A DNA stretch of 38,313 nt from Bacteroides sp. 519 (GTDB taxonomy: Bacteria > Bacteroidota > Bacteroidia > Bacteroidales > Bacteroidaceae), in the NCBI RefSeq assembly GCF_010500955.1, contig NZ_QVMJ01000039.1, positions 1-38,313 on the forward strand, given 5' to 3'. The notes beneath the pieces were generated by a model, which had not been told where the DNA came from, searched no databases, and saw only the letters and a list, made by a program, of their open reading frames with translations. Both the position numbers and the translations under genes were made by a program. This document shows positions 1 to 8,450 of this stretch, piece after piece (positions within the stretch are counted from its first letter, which is position 1; each line of letters opens with the position of its first letter).

Positions 1-2
1 TT

Positions 3-71
3 GCAAAACCAGTAATAGGTCAATATCTTGATATTATAAACAATATTTCAAAGAACGTTAAAGAGTATTAA
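3..71 (+). CDS. 3' end of an unidentified upstream gene (partial)
   Basis: Reading from base 3 gives an open frame of 22 codons ending in TAA at 69-71, with C-terminal residues AKPVIGQYLDIINNISKNV followed by KEY. The fragment is too short to assign to a family. It does not look like the end of urocanase, the histidine-pathway enzyme missing from the cluster that follows, but I cannot exclude it. A small hairpin without a T-tract (AAAGTC-AAAT-GACTTT, 80-95) follows the stop. The other two forward frames stop within the first 30 bases, which is the main support for this frame. Confidence 0.4.
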   Translation, partial: AKPVIGQYLDIINNISKNVKEY

Positions 72-98
72 TCGCTTGCAAAGTCAAATGACTTTAGC

Positions 99-192
99 AG
101 AGGGGGACACCATGCGGCATCAAGTTTTTCTCTTACCGAGTTTGGATATAAACCGCATGGCTGTCCCCCTCTGGAGGGGGTTAGGGGGAGGG
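99..192. repeat. Inverted repeat carrying the CCATGCGGCATC core, followed by a G-rich tract
   Basis: Bases 99-117 and 153-172 are inverted copies that pair over 19 positions with a single bulged base, enclosing a 35-base loop. The left copy contains CCATGCGG at 110-117, continuing as CCATGCGGCATCA; the right arm contains its complement at 153-160. A G-rich tract (GGAGGGGG, TTAGGGGGAGGG) follows to about 192. It lies between the partial upstream gene and ftcD, both on the + strand. It belongs to the core family seen at 2592, 9160, 17323, 34060 and 35851, but here the core lies in the stem rather than in the loop. A role as an RNA 3'-end hairpin or a protein site is inference. Confidence 0.75.
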
Positions 193-235
193 AAAACCAC
201 ATAAAATATAATAATTTAAAATCGTAAATAACACC

Positions 236-1138
236 ATGAACCTCAAAAAAATCATCGAATGCGTACCTAATTTCAGCGAAGGTCGCGATTTAGAGAAAAT
301 AGAGAAAATAGTATCTTCTTTCCGTGCCAAAGAAGGAGTTAAGCTTTTGGACTACAGCAACGACGAAGACCACAATCGCCTTGTTGTTACTGTAGTTGGC
401 GAGCCCGAAGCATTATCTAATGCCGTAATCGAAGCAATAGGCACTGCTGTTGAGCTAATCGACCTGAATCAGCATACAGGACAGCACCCACGTATGGGTG
501 CAGTAGATGTGGTTCCGTTCATTCCCATTAAGAATGTTTCGATGGAAGAGGCTATAGAACTATCTAAAACGGTTGCTGCCCGTGTTGCCAAGCTATATAA
601 TCTGCCCGTATTTCTTTACGAGAAATCGGCCTCAGCCAGCCATCGCGAAAACCTTGCCGCCGTTCGGAAAGGAGAGTTTGAAGGCATGGCCGAGAAGATT
701 AAACAACCGGAATGGAAGCCCGACTTTGGTCCTGCCGAACGGCATGCCACTGCCGGAACCGTGGCAATAGGTGCACGTATGCCACTAGTAGCCTATAATA
801 TTAACCTGAGCACTAACGATTTAGATATAGCCACAAAGATTGCCAAGAACATTCGCCACGTTAACGGAGGATTGAGATATGTAAAAGCAATGGGCGTAGA
901 ACTAAAGGAAAGAAACATTACCCAGGTATCTATCAATATGACCGATTATTCGAAAACAGCCTTGTACCGCGCTTTCGAACTCACTAAAATAGAGGCACGG
1001 CGCTACGGGGTTACCATTGTAGGAAGTGAGGTTATAGGACTGGTACCAATGGAAGCCTTAATAGATACAGCTTCGTACTACCTTGGTCTGGAGCATTTTT
1101 CAATGGAACAAGTGTTGGAAGCACGTATCATGGAATAG
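236..1138 (+). CDS. ftcD: Glutamate formimidoyltransferase
   Basis: This 300-residue protein corresponds to the formiminotransferase half of FTCD. It transfers the formimino group from N-formimino-L-glutamate to tetrahydrofolate, giving glutamate and 5-formimino-THF in the cytoplasm, the last carbon-skeleton step of histidine breakdown. Family-typical stretches are the N-terminal IIECVPNFSEGRD, the histidine-rich segment near residues 78-88 (NQHTGQHPRMGAVD) and TAGTVAIGARMPLVAYN in the middle. The length matches stand-alone bacterial enzymes; the cyclodeaminase half is a separate gene downstream. ATG at 236 gives the expected N terminus. It is the first histidine-pathway gene here, on the same strand as hutI, the cyclodeaminase and hutH. 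I saw no clear TAnnTTTG promoter directly upstream. Confidence 0.95.
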   Translation: MNLKKIIECVPNFSEGRDLEKIEKIVSSFRAKEGVKLLDYSNDEDHNRLVVTVVGEPEALSNAVIEAIGTAVELIDLNQHTGQHPRMGAVDVVPFIPIKNVSMEEAIELSKTVAARVAKLYNLPVFLYEKSASASHRENLAAVRKGEFEGMAEKIKQPEWKPDFGPAERHATAGTVAIGARMPLVAYNINLSTNDLDIATKIAKNIRHVNGGLRYVKAMGVELKERNITQVSINMTDYSKTALYRAFELTKIEARRYGVTIVGSEVIGLVPMEALIDTASYYLGLEHFSMEQVLEARIME

Positions 1139-1291
1139 AAAATGCAGTGCATTCAGGCTGTTAACACCCGGGTCTTCACACCGTGTACACCCGGGTGTTC
1201 AAGCCATGTACACCCGGGTGTTAGTGTTGTGTAGACCCGGGTGTTCACGCATTGAAGACCCGGGTGTTAATAAAGAAAATGCAATGCATTC
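1138..1291. repeat. Array of five CCCGGG palindromes at exact 23-bp pitch, flanked in phase by AATGCARTGCATT palindromes
   Basis: CCCGGG starts at 1167, 1190, 1213, 1236 and 1259, exactly 23 bp apart each time. Each sits in a conserved block of about 13 bp, consensus ASACCCGGGTGTT (full palindrome ACACCCGGGTGT), separated by non-conserved spacers of about 10 bp. At both ends lies GAAAATGCARTGCATTC (1138-1154 and 1275-1291, 16 of 17 identical), itself a palindrome around its central base. The centres of these flanks are 22.5 bp from the centres of the first and last CCCGGG, so all seven dyads share one phase. The array fills the ftcD-hutI gap. It could be a row of dimer binding sites or self-pairing RNA; that is inference. 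Confidence 0.9.
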
Positions 1292-1309
1292 TCAAATAAG
1301 ATAAACCGT

Positions 1310-2566
1310 ATGAAGGAGAATTTAGTAGTATTTAATGCACGTATAGCTACACCATTAGGATCGACTGCCCGCAAGGGGCACGAAATGGGCGAGCTACATA
1401 TCATTGAAAATGGAACGGTAGAAGTAACCAATGGCATTATAACCTACGTTGGCCCGCACCGTGGAATAGAGCGCGAAGGCTTTCATTGGGGATACTATCA
1501 GTATAATGCGCATGGTAAATGTCTGCTACCAGGATTTGTTGATTCGCATACACATTTTGTGTTCGGAGGTGAGCGTTCGGAAGAGTTTTCGTGGCGATTG
1601 AAAGGTGAAAGCTACATGTCTATTATGCAACGTGGCGGGGGAATTGCCAGTACGGTAAAGGCCACGCGGGCGCAATCGTTCGATCAGTTACGTACCAAAG
1701 CAGAAGGTTTTTTAAAGAAGATGACTGCAATGGGAATCACCACCGTTGAGGGAAAAAGCGGCTACGGACTTGATTACGATACGGAACTCATGCAACTGGA
1801 AATAATGAGAAGCCTCGACACCAACGAGAAGAAACAGGTTGATATTGTTTCTACCTTCCTCGGTGCCCATGCATTACCACAGGAGTACGCCGGCCGTGCA
1901 GACGAATATATTGATTTCCTGATTAAAGTGATGTTGCCCGAAATACGGAAAAAGGATCTTGCCGAGTGTTGCGATGTGTTTTGTGAAGAAGGTGTATTCT
2001 CAATAGAACAGTCGCAACGGTTAATGATAGCAGCAAAAGAAATGGGTTTCCTCCTTAAGTTTCATGCCGATGAAATTGTATCTTTGGGTGGTGCCGAATT
2101 GGCTGCTGAGCTAAATGCCCTTTCGGCCGATCATCTTTTACAGGCTTCGGATGCCGGAATTTGTGCGATGGCAGAGAAAAATGTAGTTGCCACTTTGTTG
2201 CCGCTTACTGCTTTTGCTTTAAAAGAGCCTTATGCCCGCGCCCGCGATATGATAAATGCGGGATGCGCCGTAGCGCTTGCAACAGACTTGAATCCGGGTA
2301 GTTGTTTCTCCGGTTCTATACCCTTAACTATTGCGTTGGCGTGTATTTATATGGGCCTCACTATAGAAGAGGTAATCACTGCTTTAACCCTCAATGGTGC
2401 GGCCGCGGTAAACCGGGCCGATAGTATAGGCAGTATAGAGGTCGGAAAAAAAGGAGATATGATTTTACTGAACTCGGATAAATACAATGTATTACCTTAT
2501 TATATAGGGATGAATTGTGTGGAGGTAACTATAAAAGAAGGCAGAATGTACTTAAATAAGTTTTGA
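1310..2566 (+). CDS. hutI: Imidazolonepropionase
   Basis: A 418-residue amidohydrolase-superfamily enzyme that opens the ring of 4-imidazolone-5-propionate to N-formimino-L-glutamate, the substrate of the preceding ftcD product. Metal-site motifs are visible: D78-S-H80-T-H82-F near the N terminus, K-F-H252-A-D-E in the middle, and the late aspartate motif AT-D326-LNPGS. The length is normal for HutI and the C terminus carries the usual composite domain (GKKGDMILLNSD). ATG at 1310 was chosen because MKENLVVFNARIAT is the usual start of the N-terminal beta-domain. The last codons and the stop TGA (2564-2566) lie inside the left arm of the repeat that follows. It is probably cotranscribed with its neighbours, although both flanking gaps contain repeats. 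Confidence 0.95.
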   Translation: MKENLVVFNARIATPLGSTARKGHEMGELHIIENGTVEVTNGIITYVGPHRGIEREGFHWGYYQYNAHGKCLLPGFVDSHTHFVFGGERSEEFSWRLKGESYMSIMQRGGGIASTVKATRAQSFDQLRTKAEGFLKKMTAMGITTVEGKSGYGLDYDTELMQLEIMRSLDTNEKKQVDIVSTFLGAHALPQEYAGRADEYIDFLIKVMLPEIRKKDLAECCDVFCEEGVFSIEQSQRLMIAAKEMGFLLKFHADEIVSLGGAELAAELNALSADHLLQASDAGICAMAEKNVVATLLPLTAFALKEPYARARDMINAGCAVALATDLNPGSCFSGSIPLTIALACIYMGLTIEEVITALTLNGAAAVNRADSIGSIEVGKKGDMILLNSDKYNVLPYYIGMNCVEVTIKEGRMYLNKF

Positions 2567-2670
2567 GTTATGAGTTTTGAGTTTTAAGTTACCATGCGGT
2601 TCATAACTTAAAACTTAAAACTCATAGCTCAAAACTCATAACTCAAAACTCATAACTCAAAACTTAAATA
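2561..2670. repeat. Inverted repeat with CCATGCGG core and GAGTTTT/AAAACTC arms
   Basis: The left arm (2561-2590) is built of GAGTTTT/GAGTTAT-type units, the core is CCATGCGG at 2592-2599, and the right arm (2601-2667) is built of the complementary AAAACTT, AAAACTC and ATAACTC units. The parts next to the core pair as AAGTTA with TAACTT and the pairing extends outward with few mismatches. The right arm is about twice as long as the left. The left arm starts within the last codons of hutI, and the right arm ends only a few bases before the ATG at 2673, so the element fills the whole gap. Here the core departs from the common CATCG ending (CCATGCGGTTCAT). Confidence 0.85.
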
Positions 2671-2672
2671 CC

Positions 2673-3302
2673 ATGTTAACAGATTTAACCGTAAAAGAAT
2701 TCTTAGATAAAGTAGCCGGAAACGATCCCGTTCCCGGTGGAGGTAGTGTTGCAGCATTAAATGGCGCTATAGCTTCTGCACTTACTGCCATGGTGGCCAA
2801 CCTTACCATAGGTAAAAAAAACTATGAGGAACATCAGGAGTTTATGCAACGCGCAATTGAAGCAGCACGCGAGGGTATAGACTTATTCGTAGTTAATGTT
2901 GATAGAGATTCGGAAGCTTACAACAAAGTTTTTGATTGTTTCAAGATGCCCAAAACTACAGACGAAGAAAAGGCAGCGCGCAGTGCCGCCATTCAAGAAG
3001 CCACTAAGTTTGCAGCAACTGTACCAATGGAAGTAGCCCGAAAAGCTTATTATTTGATGCTACTTATTAAGGATGTAGCTCATTTGGGAAACCAAAATGC
3101 TGTAACAGATGCTTGTGTAGCCATGATGTCGGCCCGTTCGGCAGTGTTGGGAGCACTGATGAATGTACGTATTAACTTAGGCTCATTAAAAGATAAAGAA
3201 TTTGTTGCTAAAATGAATGATGAAGCAAACGAACTGGAACTACTGGCATGCGAAGTAGAAAAGCAGTTGCTCGAAGAGGTAAACCAACAACTACAATCAT
3301 GA
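2673..3302 (+). CDS. fchA: Formimidoyltetrahydrofolate cyclodeaminase
   Basis: The 209-residue protein matches the FTCD C-terminal (cyclodeaminase) family, which converts 5-formimino-THF to 5,10-methenyl-THF and ammonia. It completes the transfer of the histidine ring carbon into the folate pool. The signature glycine-rich segment VPGGGSVAALNGAIASAL is at about residues 20-37, and the rest is helical as in this family. In animals this domain is fused to the formiminotransferase; here the two are encoded apart with hutI between them. It overlaps hutH by four bases (ATGA, 3299-3302), indicating translational coupling. The start at 2673 lies only a few bases after the preceding repeat, leaving little room for a conventional ribosome binding site. 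Confidence 0.92.
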   Translation: MLTDLTVKEFLDKVAGNDPVPGGGSVAALNGAIASALTAMVANLTIGKKNYEEHQEFMQRAIEAAREGIDLFVVNVDRDSEAYNKVFDCFKMPKTTDEEKAARSAAIQEATKFAATVPMEVARKAYYLMLLIKDVAHLGNQNAVTDACVAMMSARSAVLGALMNVRINLGSLKDKEFVAKMNDEANELELLACEVEKQLLEEVNQQLQS

Positions 3303-4795
3303 AAAATGTATATTACGTAGGTTCCGGCGAACTTACATTCGATATTATTGAACGGATAATCAACGATAATTTAAAACTGGAACTGGCCCCCGAAGCAAAG
3401 GAGCGGATTCAGAAATGCCGCGATTATCTGGATAAGAAAATAGAATCGTCCGACAGCCCTCTGTATGGAATAACCACGGGATTCGGTTCCTTATGCAACC
3501 GCAACATATCGCCCGACGAGCTAAGTACCTTACAAGAGAATCTGGTGAAAAGCCATGCTTGCAGTGTAGGCGAAGAAATACGTCCGGTAATTATCAAGCT
3601 GATGATGCTTTTCAAGGCACATGCCCTGTCTATGGGACATAGTGGTGTGCAGATAATTACTGTTCAGCGCATCCTCGATTTCTTTAACAATGATGTAATG
3701 CCTATTGTGTACGACCGTGGATCACTGGGCGCATCGGGCGATCTGGCACCTTTGGCAAACCTGTTTCTTCCTTTGATTGGTGCAGGCGATGTGTATTATA
3801 AAGGTAAGAAACGCGAAGCCATCAGTGTACTGGATGAGTTTGGATGGGAGCCGGTAAAACTAAAAAGCAAGGAAGGATTAGCCCTGCTCAATGGCACCCA
3901 ATTTATGAGTGCGAATGGTGTGTTTGCTATCCTGAAAGCATTCCGCTTATCGAAACGTGCCGACCTGATTGCCGCTCTTTCCCTCGAAGCTTTCGATGGA
4001 TTGATTGATCCTTTTATGGATTGCATTCAACAGATACGTCCGCACAAGGGACAAATTGAAACGGGAGAGAATTTCAGGAAGTTGCTTGAGGGAAGCGAAC
4101 TTATTGACCGGGCGAAGGAACATGTGCAAGACCCTTATTCGTTCCGTTGTATTCCGCAGGTGCATGGGGCAACAAAGGATGCAATTCGTTATGTATCATC
4201 GGTTTTGCTTACCGAGATTAATTCGGTAACAGATAACCCAACCATCTTTCCGGATCAGGACAAAATTATATCGGGTGGTAACTTCCACGGTCAGCCGTTG
4301 GCCATTGCGTATGATTTTCTGGCTATTGCCTTGGCAGAGTTGGGTAACATTTCCGAAAGACGCGTTGCGCAACTTATTATGGGATTACGTGGCTTGCCCG
4401 AGTTTCTGGTTGCCAATCCGGGATTAAACTCCGGGTTTATGATTCCGCAATACACAGCTGCTTCCATGGTGAGCCAGAATAAGATGTATTGTTATGCAGC
4501 TTCGAGTGATTCGATTGTATCTTCTAATGGACAAGAAGATCATGTAAGTATGGGCGCCAATGCTGCCGTGAAACTATATAAGGTGATGGATAACCTGGAG
4601 CATATTCTGGCAATAGAGTTGATGAATGCTGCTCAGGGTATTGATTTCCGCCGGCCGGCGAAAACGTCTCCTATGCTGGAACACTTCTTAAAAGAGTATC
4701 GGAAAGAGGTTCCGTTTATAAAGGAGGATATTGTGATGTATAAGGAGATACACAAAACAGTGGCGTTTTTGAATCGGACGAAGTTTGATTATTGA
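3299..4795 (+). CDS. hutH: Histidine ammonia-lyase
   Basis: A 498-residue lyase that removes ammonia from L-histidine to give urocanate, the first step of the pathway. The triad forming the MIO prosthetic group is present as A145-S146-G147 within GSLGASGDLAPLA, and the family segments YGITTGFG (substrate-contact region), SVTDNPTIF and SGGNFHGQPLA are all seen. The length is normal for HutH. The frame stays open upstream, but ATG at 3299 gives the normal N terminus and a four-base overlap with the cyclodeaminase stop. Related lyases acting on tyrosine or phenylalanine share this fold, but the neighbouring hutI and folate genes make histidine the likely substrate. The next enzyme, urocanase, is not in this window. 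Confidence 0.95.
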   Translation: MKNVYYVGSGELTFDIIERIINDNLKLELAPEAKERIQKCRDYLDKKIESSDSPLYGITTGFGSLCNRNISPDELSTLQENLVKSHACSVGEEIRPVIIKLMMLFKAHALSMGHSGVQIITVQRILDFFNNDVMPIVYDRGSLGASGDLAPLANLFLPLIGAGDVYYKGKKREAISVLDEFGWEPVKLKSKEGLALLNGTQFMSANGVFAILKAFRLSKRADLIAALSLEAFDGLIDPFMDCIQQIRPHKGQIETGENFRKLLEGSELIDRAKEHVQDPYSFRCIPQVHGATKDAIRYVSSVLLTEINSVTDNPTIFPDQDKIISGGNFHGQPLAIAYDFLAIALAELGNISERRVAQLIMGLRGLPEFLVANPGLNSGFMIPQYTAASMVSQNKMYCYAASSDSIVSSNGQEDHVSMGANAAVKLYKVMDNLEHILAIELMNAAQGIDFRRPAKTSPMLEHFLKEYRKEVPFIKEDIVMYKEIHKTVAFLNRTKFDY

Positions 4796-4796
4796 C

Positions 4797-4884
4797 TTTT
4801 CCTCCTCCGCCTTTCGGGCACACCGAGGCGGTGATCCAAGCTATCCTTCTTTGGAGGCGGTGCCCAAAGGGCGGAGGAGAAAAA
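4797..4884. repeat. Imperfect inverted repeat between two convergent genes (possible two-way terminator)
   Basis: Bases 4797-4821 (a T-run followed by CTCCTCCGCC and the CGGGCAC end) and 4860-4884 (GTGCCC and GGGCGGAGGAG followed by A's) are inverted copies with small bulges, about 24 bp of stem, and an inner GC-rich loop. It starts just after the hutH stop and ends just before the stop of the minus-strand TonB-domain gene, where a shared terminator is expected. No T-run follows the stem in the outgoing direction on either strand, so a classical intrinsic terminator is not certain. Confidence 0.6.
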
Positions 4885-4891
4885 TGATAAT

Positions 4892-5296
4892 CTACCGAAA
4901 ATCGATATGCACAGGCAACGTATACCACACCCTTACAGGTTTCCCATCCTTCATACCCGGTTCCCATTTCGGCATTTCACGGATTACCCGTAGATACTCA
5001 TCATCAATCACTCCCAGTGATCTGATTACATATACTCCTGTAATACTACCATCTTTCTCTACAATAAAACGGGCAATGAACCGTCCGTGTACTACATCCT
5101 CCTGACTTATAGAAGACAATTTAATGTTTTTACTTAAATAAGACATAAAGCATGCAGTTCCACCAGGGAACTCCGGCATTTGTTCTACTATTTCGTACAC
5201 AATAGTATCCGATTCTATATAGGTACTATCTATTGTTTGACTTTTGCAGTACAGAGAAGTTAATGCCATTATAATTATCAAACAGAATCGTTCCAT
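4892..5296 (-). CDS. Small secreted protein with a TonB C-terminal domain
   Basis: The 134-residue product starts with a hydrophobic signal-like segment (residues 1-20) followed almost at once by a TonB C-terminal fold: EQMPEFPGGTACFMSYLSKN at about residues 37-56, IARFIVEKDGSITGVYV, and the conserved end MPKWEPGMKDGKPVRVWYTLP. Unlike energy-transducing TonB, it lacks a proline-rich periplasm-spanning linker, so it may be an adaptor or structural domain rather than a transducer. I chose ATG at 5296 because the longer frame would begin inside the upstream gene and put charged residues before the signal; this start is two bases after the stop of the 924-residue gene. It is the last gene of a four-gene minus-strand unit. 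Confidence 0.75.
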   Translation of the reverse strand: MERFCLIIIMALTSLYCKSQTIDSTYIESDTIVYEIVEQMPEFPGGTACFMSYLSKNIKLSSISQEDVVHGRFIARFIVEKDGSITGVYVIRSLGVIDDEYLRVIREMPKWEPGMKDGKPVRVWYTLPVHIDFR

Positions 5297-5298
5297 AG

Positions 5299-8073
5299 CT
5301 AGCCAACTATCCGTTTCACAACCTTTTTCAAATTCCCCTCTTCTGCCCAAGCCTTAAGTTGAGGAATACTTTCCATATTGGCTTTAGCTTGATTCAGAAC
5401 CAGCAATTCTACATAAATTTCCAATAACTTTTTCAGATTCTTAATAGGCTTTTCGCTCAGTTCGGCCAGCAAAGCCTCGACTAGTTCCAGCAATGCGCGG
5501 TTGTGCTGTGCACTGATTCCCATCATATTCAGGCTAATGAGGTCGGTAAGTCTTTTGAGGGGATTCATTTCTATCGATTCAACAATACCGATTGCCTTAC
5601 CCACACGGGCAGAATCAATGGTACCAGACATCACACGATCTGTCCAAATACTTAAAGCATAATCACGGGCAGGCTTATGATCGCCCATAAATAAAGCCGA
5701 TAATGCCAGGTAGTGCATCTCGCGAAAAGGAACATCGAGTATTTGCAGTGCTTTGCCTGTACTGATACCCACACGCTGTTCTGCAACTTCCCATCCGCAG
5801 AAATTCAGGTATGTTCCCACATATCCTACTATCAAATCGAGGTTGTTGGGAATGGTCATCAACATATATTCAATAAATTCGTCCGAAGGACTGGAATCTA
5901 ATACATATTCTATAAATAAAGGGTTTGTATGCTTTTTTAGTTCATATTTTGGAGTAGTTAACCTCACTTTGTTCCAGAACTTAGGAACCCGTGTCCACGA
6001 ACGAGTTTCTGTACTGTATTGTCCGTAACCCAAATACTCTTCAATATAGGTTTCCCAACCATGATTTCCAGAAAGATGTGCTGCCGGAATATCTTTGTAT
6101 TCAAGGTTTTTTAGTTCCGGGAAATCCACTCCGGGCGAACGTACAATTGCAGCAGTTACCCACCATGCCGGATGCGCAATGGCATCAGGTTGTTGAGGCC
6201 AGGCTTCCATGCGGTTAAACAGGAACAACATTAAATCTTTCAATTCTCCTGTTAGCTGTTCGTTTGCCAAGGCTAACGCATCTTGTGTATTATCCAACGC
6301 ACAACGTTGAATGGCAAGTTGCATATCCATATCAATAGGTGATGTACCTTGCTGCTGATATGCAATAAGCTTTTGTACCAACACGAAAGGATCTATCCAG
6401 ATTGGCAGATGCGTTGGAGCAGAGAGTAAAGGCAGTTTATCTTGCACTTTAAGCTTTTGAATAACGCCAAGAGCTATTTGTTGAAATCCTGTATAGTAAG
6501 ATTTTACCTGTAACTCCGATAATGGTTTTTGCCTCTTTACATAATGCTTGTCTTTATCATAAGCAGTCAACTTATCGCGGTACTTTATTAGTGTATTGGT
6601 TTGATTGGGAAATTTTTTAATAAGATAAGCCGCATAATCGGTCAATGTTAAGTGTACCATCCCATCAAATTGTGGAATTTCCCACTTGGCAAGGGCCTTA
6701 TATACTTTTTGAAAAACTGGTTCAAGCAGCACCAATTGTTGTTCGGTAACTTCGTTTCCCCAGACTGCAATACTGTTTAATAAATGATCGAGGTAATAAG
6801 GCTCGGGCATTTCCAATGCTTGCGAAAGGGCGAATACAAAGTCTTCTACCGATGTTGGAACCGGGATTCTGTTGCATTCATTTATTAATGGCTGTCTTTC
6901 AACAACAATATCTTCGGGTACCGATTCTACCTGAGTTTCTTCCGGAAGAAACTCTTTTAAAGTAGTACGGGTATTACTGAGCAGGCTATCGGCATAAGGC
7001 AACAATAGGTTCTGTGCTTCGACACCGGGCGAGAGATATTTAATGAATAGTGTTGCTGTTTTTTGTTGTATTGCTTCGTCTTTATTCAGGAAGGCAGTTC
7101 CAAGCACACTGAATATCTCTTCTTTGAAAGTACTCTTTTGTTTTAGTAATACTTCAACAACAGCAAGAGTAGCAGTTACTATTGTTTTTACCTCCGAGTT
7201 TAACAACAGAGGTAGCGAAGGAAGAAACTCTTCGGTGCGGAAGCGTGGGTCGGCAGCCAACTTTTTAAATAGCTTCATGGTTGTGCTTACCGGCTTAGAC
7301 CATACACTGGTTAAGGTAGCAAAGAGCTCGTCTTGCAGTTCAATGAGTTCATCGTTGGTGGGTTGCATCACTACAAAGAGATTTACAAACCAACCTGTCT
7401 GCGTTTTATTAAAGTTGCGGGTTACGGTGGTCAGACTTTCTCTGAGCACCCTCATACGGTCGAGGCGGCCTTCGGTAGTGTATTTAATAAAGGTATCTTC
7501 CCAATATCCGTATTTGGCAGGCATATTTTTACAATTATTTCTGCTCCATTCTATGCCCGATGGTTCTTCAAACATCCACCAGATATGTTGGTCGAGTGAA
7601 ATGGGGTACTCTTCAATTATATCAAGTGTATACTCACACTCCCGGGTTTCTTGGTTATTACGGAATATAGCGCGTGGAAATGTGTTTAGGATCCTTGTCC
7701 GTGCATTTTTTATATAGCCAGCCTGTTCCCATTTTACCAGATATTGGTACGAGCTTCTGATATTGTATTCCTCAAAATTCTTGGGGCAATACCAAGGTAG
7801 TATCTGGTCGAGGATTTCGGCATCAGGTGCCCATCTCCAAGCACTTTTAAATTCTTTAGGCGAGAAACATACAAACATGGCAATCTTGTTTATTCGTTCT
7901 TTCTCCCAGATTCGTGGTTCGTTTCTCTTCTCGTAACTGTTATTTATTGAATCATCGTATTCCTTTATGGCTGGAACCAGTGCTTTGCGCTGGTCGGGGG
8001 TGAGTGCTTTCAGAAAAGATATCATGCCTTGGGCATCAATATCTTCGATTAGTTTAAGTAGTTGTTGTTCCAT
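5299..8073 (-). CDS. Large alpha-helical repeat protein, unknown function (possibly DUF6493-like)
   Basis: This 924-residue protein has no signal peptide or membrane segment and looks almost entirely helical. The stretch around residues 275-370 (EEFLPSLPLLLNSEVKTIV onward) resembles HEAT-like repeats. It reminds me of the large Bacteroidota proteins grouped as DUF6493, but I cannot confirm that without a profile search. No catalytic motif was recognised. It overlaps the upstream 130-residue gene by 20 bases and ends two bases before the TonB-domain gene, so it is surely cotranscribed with both. A cytoplasmic scaffolding role would fit the architecture but is inference. Confidence 0.8.
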   Translation of the reverse strand: MEQQLLKLIEDIDAQGMISFLKALTPDQRKALVPAIKEYDDSINNSYEKRNEPRIWEKERINKIAMFVCFSPKEFKSAWRWAPDAEILDQILPWYCPKNFEEYNIRSSYQYLVKWEQAGYIKNARTRILNTFPRAIFRNNQETRECEYTLDIIEEYPISLDQHIWWMFEEPSGIEWSRNNCKNMPAKYGYWEDTFIKYTTEGRLDRMRVLRESLTTVTRNFNKTQTGWFVNLFVVMQPTNDELIELQDELFATLTSVWSKPVSTTMKLFKKLAADPRFRTEEFLPSLPLLLNSEVKTIVTATLAVVEVLLKQKSTFKEEIFSVLGTAFLNKDEAIQQKTATLFIKYLSPGVEAQNLLLPYADSLLSNTRTTLKEFLPEETQVESVPEDIVVERQPLINECNRIPVPTSVEDFVFALSQALEMPEPYYLDHLLNSIAVWGNEVTEQQLVLLEPVFQKVYKALAKWEIPQFDGMVHLTLTDYAAYLIKKFPNQTNTLIKYRDKLTAYDKDKHYVKRQKPLSELQVKSYYTGFQQIALGVIQKLKVQDKLPLLSAPTHLPIWIDPFVLVQKLIAYQQQGTSPIDMDMQLAIQRCALDNTQDALALANEQLTGELKDLMLFLFNRMEAWPQQPDAIAHPAWWVTAAIVRSPGVDFPELKNLEYKDIPAAHLSGNHGWETYIEEYLGYGQYSTETRSWTRVPKFWNKVRLTTPKYELKKHTNPLFIEYVLDSSPSDEFIEYMLMTIPNNLDLIVGYVGTYLNFCGWEVAEQRVGISTGKALQILDVPFREMHYLALSALFMGDHKPARDYALSIWTDRVMSGTIDSARVGKAIGIVESIEMNPLKRLTDLISLNMMGISAQHNRALLELVEALLAELSEKPIKNLKKLLEIYVELLVLNQAKANMESIPQLKAWAEEGNLKKVVKRIVG

Positions 8074-8446
8074 TTGTTATACTATTTGTATTGTAACCCA
8101 ATTCTTCTAAATAATCAATACCATTCTGAACTTCTGTTTTATTGCTGCCAGTCCAGCCATGCTTTATGCCCAGTTCTATAAACTTTCGTATAAGTCCAGG
8201 GTGATTGATATTTATAGTTTCGTTACTATTCATTGTTTTATGGAATAGTTTAACTCCCGAATTTAATGGGTTTCCCAGAAAATAATTGTCTAATGTTAAG
8301 AACTTAATGATTAAGGGTGTTTTCTTTTCGCCGTTTAAAAATATTCTAATTGTTAGTGTACTGGTTTGGTTTTCTTTATGGTATTGGGTTGTTATACCAT
8401 ATAAATACTCATCACCGTCAATAGTGATTTTCCTCAGTTTGCTCAT
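8054..8446 (-). CDS. Hypothetical protein, 130 residues
   Basis: A soluble protein I do not recognise. The first half alternates beta-like stretches (KITIDGDEYLYGITT, TSTLTIRIFLNG), and the second half holds a helical segment (GLIRKFIELGIKHGWTG) followed by an Asn/Thr-rich tail. No signal peptide or membrane segment is present. ATG at 8446 lies four bases after the stop of the upstream membrane-protein gene, and its 3' end overlaps the next gene by 20 bases, so it is translated as part of a compact operon. The helical WTG-containing part resembles short domains found next to WGR- or VWA-linked gene sets, but this is only an impression. Confidence 0.7.
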   Translation of the reverse strand: MSKLRKITIDGDEYLYGITTQYHKENQTSTLTIRIFLNGEKKTPLIIKFLTLDNYFLGNPLNSGVKLFHKTMNSNETININHPGLIRKFIELGIKHGWTGSNKTEVQNGIDYLEELGYNTNSITNGTTTT

Positions 8447-8450
8447 AATC

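Noticed and set aside
1138..1291. CRISPR-like array (also considered at 17186-17290 and 37888-38002)
   Set aside because: The conserved blocks are 13-17 bp and the spacers only 6-10 bp, far shorter than CRISPR repeats and spacers, and there are no cas genes.
4797..4884. Classical intrinsic terminator between hutH and the TonB-domain gene
   Set aside because: The stem is convincing but no T-run follows it on either strand, so I list it as an inverted repeat rather than a terminator.
6207..6214. CCATGCGG copy inside the 924-residue gene
   Set aside because: It is ordinary coding sequence with no complementary arms around it; one chance copy in a window of this size is unremarkable.
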